Assembly: GCA_903920415.1 (NCBI GenBank) | Contig: CAIXMD010000019.1 | Coordinates: 1-8,431, forward strand | DNA: 8,431 nucleotides | DNA from: an uncultured Desulfomonile sp. | GTDB taxonomy: Bacteria; Desulfobacterota; Desulfomonilia; Desulfomonilales; Desulfomonilaceae | Direction of reading: 5' to 3' | Shown: positions 5,936-8,431 of the stretch, piece by piece | Layout: each line of letters starts with the position of its first letter | Position numbering within the stretch: position 1 is the first letter of the stretch | The notes under the pieces: generated by a model | What the model saw: the letters and a program-made list of their open reading frames with translations, nothing else | The model's database searches: none | Told to the model about the DNA's origin: nothing | Program-made: the position numbers and the translations under genes

Positions 5936-7414
5936 CTACAATTCATCACCGCTGCTTCTGTTCCTGGGTCCAAAACCAGCCCTCTGGGGCGGACTCATTG
6001 CCTGGTTTGACGGGGCAAAAATGTCTTTGAGTGTCGACCACAAGCCTCCCCCGGTACCGCTTTGTTGTTGCGGAGCGCCTTGAACGTGAATAGGGGTCGG
6101 CTGGCTGGATGGGTTAGGCGAATAAGGACTCATGGGCTGAGAGCCTGTGCCAGCCTGTACGGCTCCTGGCGAAACGGGATATCCACCCTGGATCCCGCCA
6201 TATCCCTGGCTTTGTGGAGGGGCCGTTGCGGTCTGCGGATACTGCATGGGTTGTGCCGGGCCTGCTGCAGGTTGCGGGTACTGCTGCATGGCCGGTGATG
6301 CTGTCGGGGCCCCTCCTGCCCTCACCTCCTGGACTCTTTGGGGCGCTCGGCCGCTTTCACCGGAAACTCCCATAAGGTCATAGTATTTCTGTTGAGAAGT
6401 GCGTAGTTGCTCATAGGCCTCCCCTACGGCCTTCTTGTGATATTCTTCCTGCAAAGCCCTCTGTCGTTGTTCCTGTTCTTGAAGTTTTTGTTGAGCGGAC
6501 AGGTACATTTGCTGAGTCTGCTGCAATTCCTGGGCTGCGGCCTGTTGTTGAGCAGCTAGTTCCACCGCGCGCTGGCGAGCAACCGCCCTTTCGTAAGCTT
6601 TGCGCTGCGCCTCTTGCACTGTGGGGTCGGAAGAATACGGAGACTGGCCTGATTCCTGAGCCTGGCCTGATTCCTGAGCCTGGCCATAACCTTGCTGCTG
6701 ATAACCCTGCTGAGGGGATTGCTGCCCATAGGCACCTTGTTGCTGGTAACCCTGTTGCTGGTATGGCTGTTGCTGATAAGGTTGTTGGTAGCCCTGGGGA
6801 GACTGATAAGCCTGTTGCGGATAAGCGCTCTGCTGTTGATATGCGCCCTGCTGCTGCTGCTGGTAATAAGCTTGCTGTTGGGCCGTTTCCGCTAACTGCT
6901 GCTGAGCCCCGGCTTTACTACGCTTCTTCGTGGACTTGGCGCTCTGTGGGGAACTGGTAACCTGCTGAGTGCCGGCAGAAGGCGCTTGGTAAGTCTGGTA
7001 ACCAGGAGCAGCATACCCTTGGGACCCGGGTGCCTGCTGCCCGCTCGCTCCATAACCGGCGGACTGTTCGGGTGTATTTGAATACATTCCGGGCTGCGAC
7101 GTAGTTCCTGGCGAGGAGACTTGGCCTGAAGATGACGAAGGATAGTAACTGGTTATTGGAACGGAGTTAGGATAAGAACCCGTTACGGCCTCGTAACCAC
7201 CAGCTCGCTGCAAGTTATCCAAGTAATTGTTCCAGTCGGGGTAATATACAGGTGGACTGGACCCATCAATGCTGCCGGTCGGGCTCTGCATAAGGCTGGA
7301 ATTACCGTATCCCCCATCATTATCCTGACCTTGCGACCACTGACCCGGAGCAGGTTCAACCATGAGAACAGTAGCCAGGGCAGCGCTCAAAAAACCAACC
7401 CATCTTCTTCCCAT
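5936..7414 (-). CDS. Secreted Gln/Tyr/Pro/Gly-rich low-complexity protein (492 aa)
   Basis: I chose the ATG at 7414 because AAAGGAG lies 7 bases upstream; a TTG 21 bases earlier would overlap that site. The N-terminus is a signal peptide: MGRRW, the hydrophobic stretch VGFLSAALATVLMV, and a cleavage site near EPAPG-QW (about residue 24). Residues about 25-165 are rich in Ser, Gly, Tyr and Pro. Residues about 170-258 are a prion-like run of Gln and Tyr with many GYQQQ and YQQQ units. Residues about 262-349 form a long charged/Gln-rich helix, probably a coiled coil. The rest is again Pro/Gly/Gln-rich and disordered, ending in a basic tail. There is no LPXTG or lipobox. It is exported and could be a matrix, envelope or aggregation-prone structural protein, which is inference from composition. 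Low complexity makes homology searches unreliable. A strong terminator follows. Confidence 0.82.
   Translation of the reverse strand: MGRRWVGFLSAALATVLMVEPAPGQWSQGQDNDGGYGNSSLMQSPTGSIDGSSPPVYYPDWNNYLDNLQRAGGYEAVTGSYPNSVPITSYYPSSSSGQVSSPGTTSQPGMYSNTPEQSAGYGASGQQAPGSQGYAAPGYQTYQAPSAGTQQVTSSPQSAKSTKKRSKAGAQQQLAETAQQQAYYQQQQQGAYQQQSAYPQQAYQSPQGYQQPYQQQPYQQQGYQQQGAYGQQSPQQGYQQQGYGQAQESGQAQESGQSPYSSDPTVQEAQRKAYERAVARQRAVELAAQQQAAAQELQQTQQMYLSAQQKLQEQEQRQRALQEEYHKKAVGEAYEQLRTSQQKYYDLMGVSGESGRAPQRVQEVRAGGAPTASPAMQQYPQPAAGPAQPMQYPQTATAPPQSQGYGGIQGGYPVSPGAVQAGTGSQPMSPYSPNPSSQPTPIHVQGAPQQQSGTGGGLWSTLKDIFAPSNQAMSPPQRAGFGPRNRSSGDEL
6645..6685 (-). repeat. 18-bp tandem repeat, two copies plus a partial third
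   Basis: Two identical 18-base units (6645-6662 and 6663-6680) are followed by the first 5 bases of a third. They encode the doubled motif GQAQES in the secreted low-complexity protein. The repeat keeps frame, so copy-number change would alter length without breaking the gene. Confidence 0.85.
6686..6900 (-). repeat. Degenerate CAG/CAA-rich repeat tract encoding Gln-Tyr repeats
   Basis: This stretch is built from degenerate units read on the coding strand as TAC/TAT-CAG-CAA(-CAG)-GGT and similar, giving repeated GYQQQ, PYQQQ and AYQQQ peptides. Units differ by synonymous changes between CAG and CAA, so it is an old, partly diverged expansion. It is the source of the prion-like segment. Confidence 0.7.
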
Positions 7415-7460
7415 TATGAGTCTCCTTTCGGCCAAAGCGTTCCAGCAGGAGGCTACGAGA

Positions 7461-7486
7461 GTTGACGAACCATTATGGTTATCAAC
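7461..7486 (-). other. Two-part hairpin in the leader of the secreted protein gene
   Basis: On the minus strand GTTGA pairs with TCAAC, and inside it AACC pairs with GGTT around the loop ATAAT, separated by a small internal loop. It overlaps the TGA of the mini-ORF 7482-7538 and lies about 47 bases before the start codon of the low-complexity protein. There is no U-tract. It may be a leader regulatory structure or chance. Confidence 0.4.
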
Positions 7487-7538
7487 AAATACATCTTATT
7501 AAACCGCCGCAAGAACCGCCCATAATTTCACCATTCAT
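7482..7538 (-). CDS. Possible Cys-rich mini-ORF (18 aa)
   Basis: A minus-strand frame of 18 codons reads MNGEIMGGSCGGLIRCIC. It starts at an ATG with AAAGGA four bases upstream, which is somewhat close. Three Cys residues sit in the last nine positions, and the ORF ends Cys-TGA followed at once by TAA. It is clearly more GC-rich than the very AT-rich DNA before it, which is mildly in favour of coding. It recalls the 20-residue peptide at 2286-2348 in size and in ending with a Cys-TGA beside a hairpin, but the sequences are not clearly related. The rival view is that this is only the untranslated leader of the downstream secreted protein, because a candidate -10 element overlaps its start codon. 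Confidence 0.3.
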   Translation of the reverse strand: MNGEIMGGSCGGLIRCIC

Positions 7539-7565
7539 ATTATCCTTTTTTAATTAGAAAATCAA
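7537..7565 (-). promoter_or_regulatory. Candidate promoter for the secreted low-complexity protein
   Basis: Read on the minus strand, TTGATT (7560-7565), 17 bases, then TAATAT (7537-7542) matches four of six positions in each sigma-70 element. It would give a leader of roughly 115 bases. The surrounding 7540-7650 region is so AT-rich that chance matches are expected, and using this promoter would prevent translation of the mini-ORF that starts at 7538. Confidence 0.3.
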
Positions 7566-7650
7566 GTTTAAAAAAAGTTTCCACAATTTTAAAATGATAT
7601 TATTTCAAATATATATATGAATTTAATAAAAAATTACAATATAAATCAAG

Positions 7651-7911
7651 TTATTTTACTATTCTTAGCAAACTTCTCGATGGTTTATGCTGCTCAGAGC
7701 GCACGTGTCCTTTAACATTCTCATTAAATATCTTGTTTTTTACTCGAACGGAATTAATTAAGAAGTACAGTATCATATCACGTTCCCATTCGCGAACCGG
7801 AGCAAACTCCGACACTTTTTTCAGATACTTTTCCTGAAGTTGAGCTAGGGAAGCTTCATCAAAGTCCAGAACACGATCTGCCAAGCCCAGCAATACTTCC
7901 TCAATCCCCAC
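7651..7911 (-). CDS. Small hypothetical protein downstream of iorB (86 aa)
   Basis: The frame starts with GTG and has AGGAGG four bases upstream, a strong though slightly close ribosome binding site. I do not recognise the family. The product is soluble, with no Cys and no signal peptide. The first about 60 residues look like three amphipathic helices (for instance VLLGLADRVLDF and MILYFLINSVRVKNK), and the last 20 are basic and probably disordered. It lies 120 bases after the iorB-like stop on the same strand and could be cotranscribed with it, which hints at but does not show a link to that enzyme. No terminator is evident after it. Confidence 0.55.
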   Translation of the reverse strand: MGIEEVLLGLADRVLDFDEASLAQLQEKYLKKVSEFAPVREWERDMILYFLINSVRVKNKIFNENVKGHVRSEQHKPSRSLLRIVK

Positions 7912-8031
7912 GATGCCTCCTGTTTACCCCGTTCCTCACTACAGCCTTCTGGCACATTGGTCATGAAAACTGGACCAGAAAGCCGCTTCCCTCCGGCGCA
8001 GTTAGATTGATTGTGAGCGAAATCCAAAAAA

Positions 8032-8431
8032 TTACGATGCCGTTTTAATTCCTGCTTCGAGAGCCAGGATGTTCATTTTGCGTACGTACTCCCTTGGATC
8101 TTTTTTCAGGTGTACCATCATCGCCTCTGAAGAGACCGGGAACCCATTCATAGTGGTGGCGAATCCAAGAAGAACCACATTTTCAAGCTGTATTCGGCCC
8201 AACCCCTTGGCTATGCTGGTGGCATCGATACGCCTTGTGCCTAACTCTTCGGGGAGAGGAGAATTCTCCACCACAATTCCGTCAGGTTTTAGGTAATGAA
8301 TGTTATTTGCGGTTTCGGTCGAGTCCAGTGACAGAATGAAATCAGCATGGCCGTAACGAACCAGTGATGAATAAAATGGGCCAATCCGTAGATGACTATT
8401 GATCGAACCACCTCGAACAGCCATACCATGA
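8032..8431 (-). CDS. iorB: Indolepyruvate:ferredoxin oxidoreductase beta subunit, C-terminal part (5' end outside window)
   Basis: The frame is open to the right edge, so only the last 132 or so residues are visible. It contains HGMAVRGGSINSHLRIG, the segment typical of the gamma-type domain in IorB, where related 2-oxoacid oxidoreductases show different sequences around the RGG or RGA. The next part, with HADFILSLDSTET and LKPDGIVVENS, fits the same fold. With IorA, the thiamine-diphosphate and Fe-S subunit, IorB oxidatively decarboxylates aryl-pyruvates such as indolepyruvate to aryl-acetyl-CoA, reducing ferredoxin. This happens in the cytoplasm during anaerobic aromatic amino acid breakdown or the reverse. 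The iorA gene is expected beyond the right edge. Another 2-oxoacid:ferredoxin oxidoreductase gamma subunit is the main alternative. The ATG at 8424 is internal, not the start. Confidence 0.78.
   Translation of the reverse strand, partial: HGMAVRGGSINSHLRIGPFYSSLVRYGHADFILSLDSTETANNIHYLKPDGIVVENSPLPEELGTRRIDATSIAKGLGRIQLENVVLLGFATTMNGFPVSSEAMMVHLKKDPREYVRKMNILALEAGIKTAS

Noticed and set aside
6692..6895. Leu-rich plus-strand ORF that looks like membrane protein
   Set aside because: It is the complement of the CAG/CAA repeat tract; the apparent Leu runs come from reading Gln codons backwards.
6645..6900. CRISPR-like repeats
   Set aside because: Repeats are short, in frame, variable and have no unique spacers; they encode a low-complexity protein.
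7845..8027. 60-codon minus-strand ORF starting just after iorB
   Set aside because: It overlaps the 86-residue gene that has an AGGAGG site and better protein character; its sequence is rich in Trp, Cys and Gly as in a chance frame.
1..8431. tRNA or rRNA genes
   Set aside because: I saw no cloverleaf-like segment with a T-loop GTTCGAATC-type core or any rRNA signature; the folds found lack these features.

Overview
The window looks like a chromosomal segment of an anaerobic bacterium. The support is a radical SAM/SPASM enzyme, the end of a ferredoxin-dependent indolepyruvate oxidoreductase gene, and ATG/GTG starts with purine-rich ribosome binding sites. Intermediate base composition and many unrecognised short helical proteins suggest a Desulfobacterota-like (delta-proteobacterial) host, but that is an inference from style, not a marker-gene result.

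Layout. Positions 1-1863 hold small genes I cannot assign: a doubtful minus-strand ORF (11-220), two short charged cytoplasmic proteins (364-669 and 750-1073), and a small predicted secreted protein with an aromatic/Asn/Gln tail (1261-1863). A 420-base gap (1864-2285) has no convincing gene but contains a GC-rich foldable segment, a possible insertion-sequence end and a weak promoter.

The centre is the most interesting part. A 20-residue Cys-rich peptide (2286-2348) has a very good ribosome binding site and was missed by ORF calling because of its size. A hairpin and then a 504-residue radical SAM enzyme (2396-3910) follow at once. The enzyme carries an extra N-terminal Cys cluster, a PqqD-like peptide-recognition domain, the CxxxCxxC core and a textbook SPASM domain. 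This is the layout of a minimal RiPP (ribosomally made, post-translationally modified peptide) locus: precursor plus maturase. The precursor stop codon is a TGA directly after a Cys codon, with Arg-Cys codons beyond it, so selenocysteine readthrough deserves a check.

Next, in the same direction, is a ClpX-like AAA+ unfoldase (4073-5875). It lacks the ClpX zinc domain but keeps the pore loop and a ClpP-docking-type LGF motif. Its C-terminal extension appears to contain a degenerate second copy of the ClpX small domain. It has its own candidate promoter, so a functional link to the peptide locus is only a possibility.

The right third is on the minus strand. The 3' part of an iorB-like gene (8032-8431, cut by the window edge) is followed by an 86-residue orphan (7651-7911). 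After an AT-rich intergenic region comes a large secreted Gln/Tyr/Pro/Gly-rich low-complexity protein (5936-7414), whose transcript ends at a strong terminator shared with the convergent AAA+ gene. The AT-rich region hides a second candidate Cys-rich mini-ORF (7482-7538), also ending Cys-TGA beside a hairpin. It is much less certain than the first.
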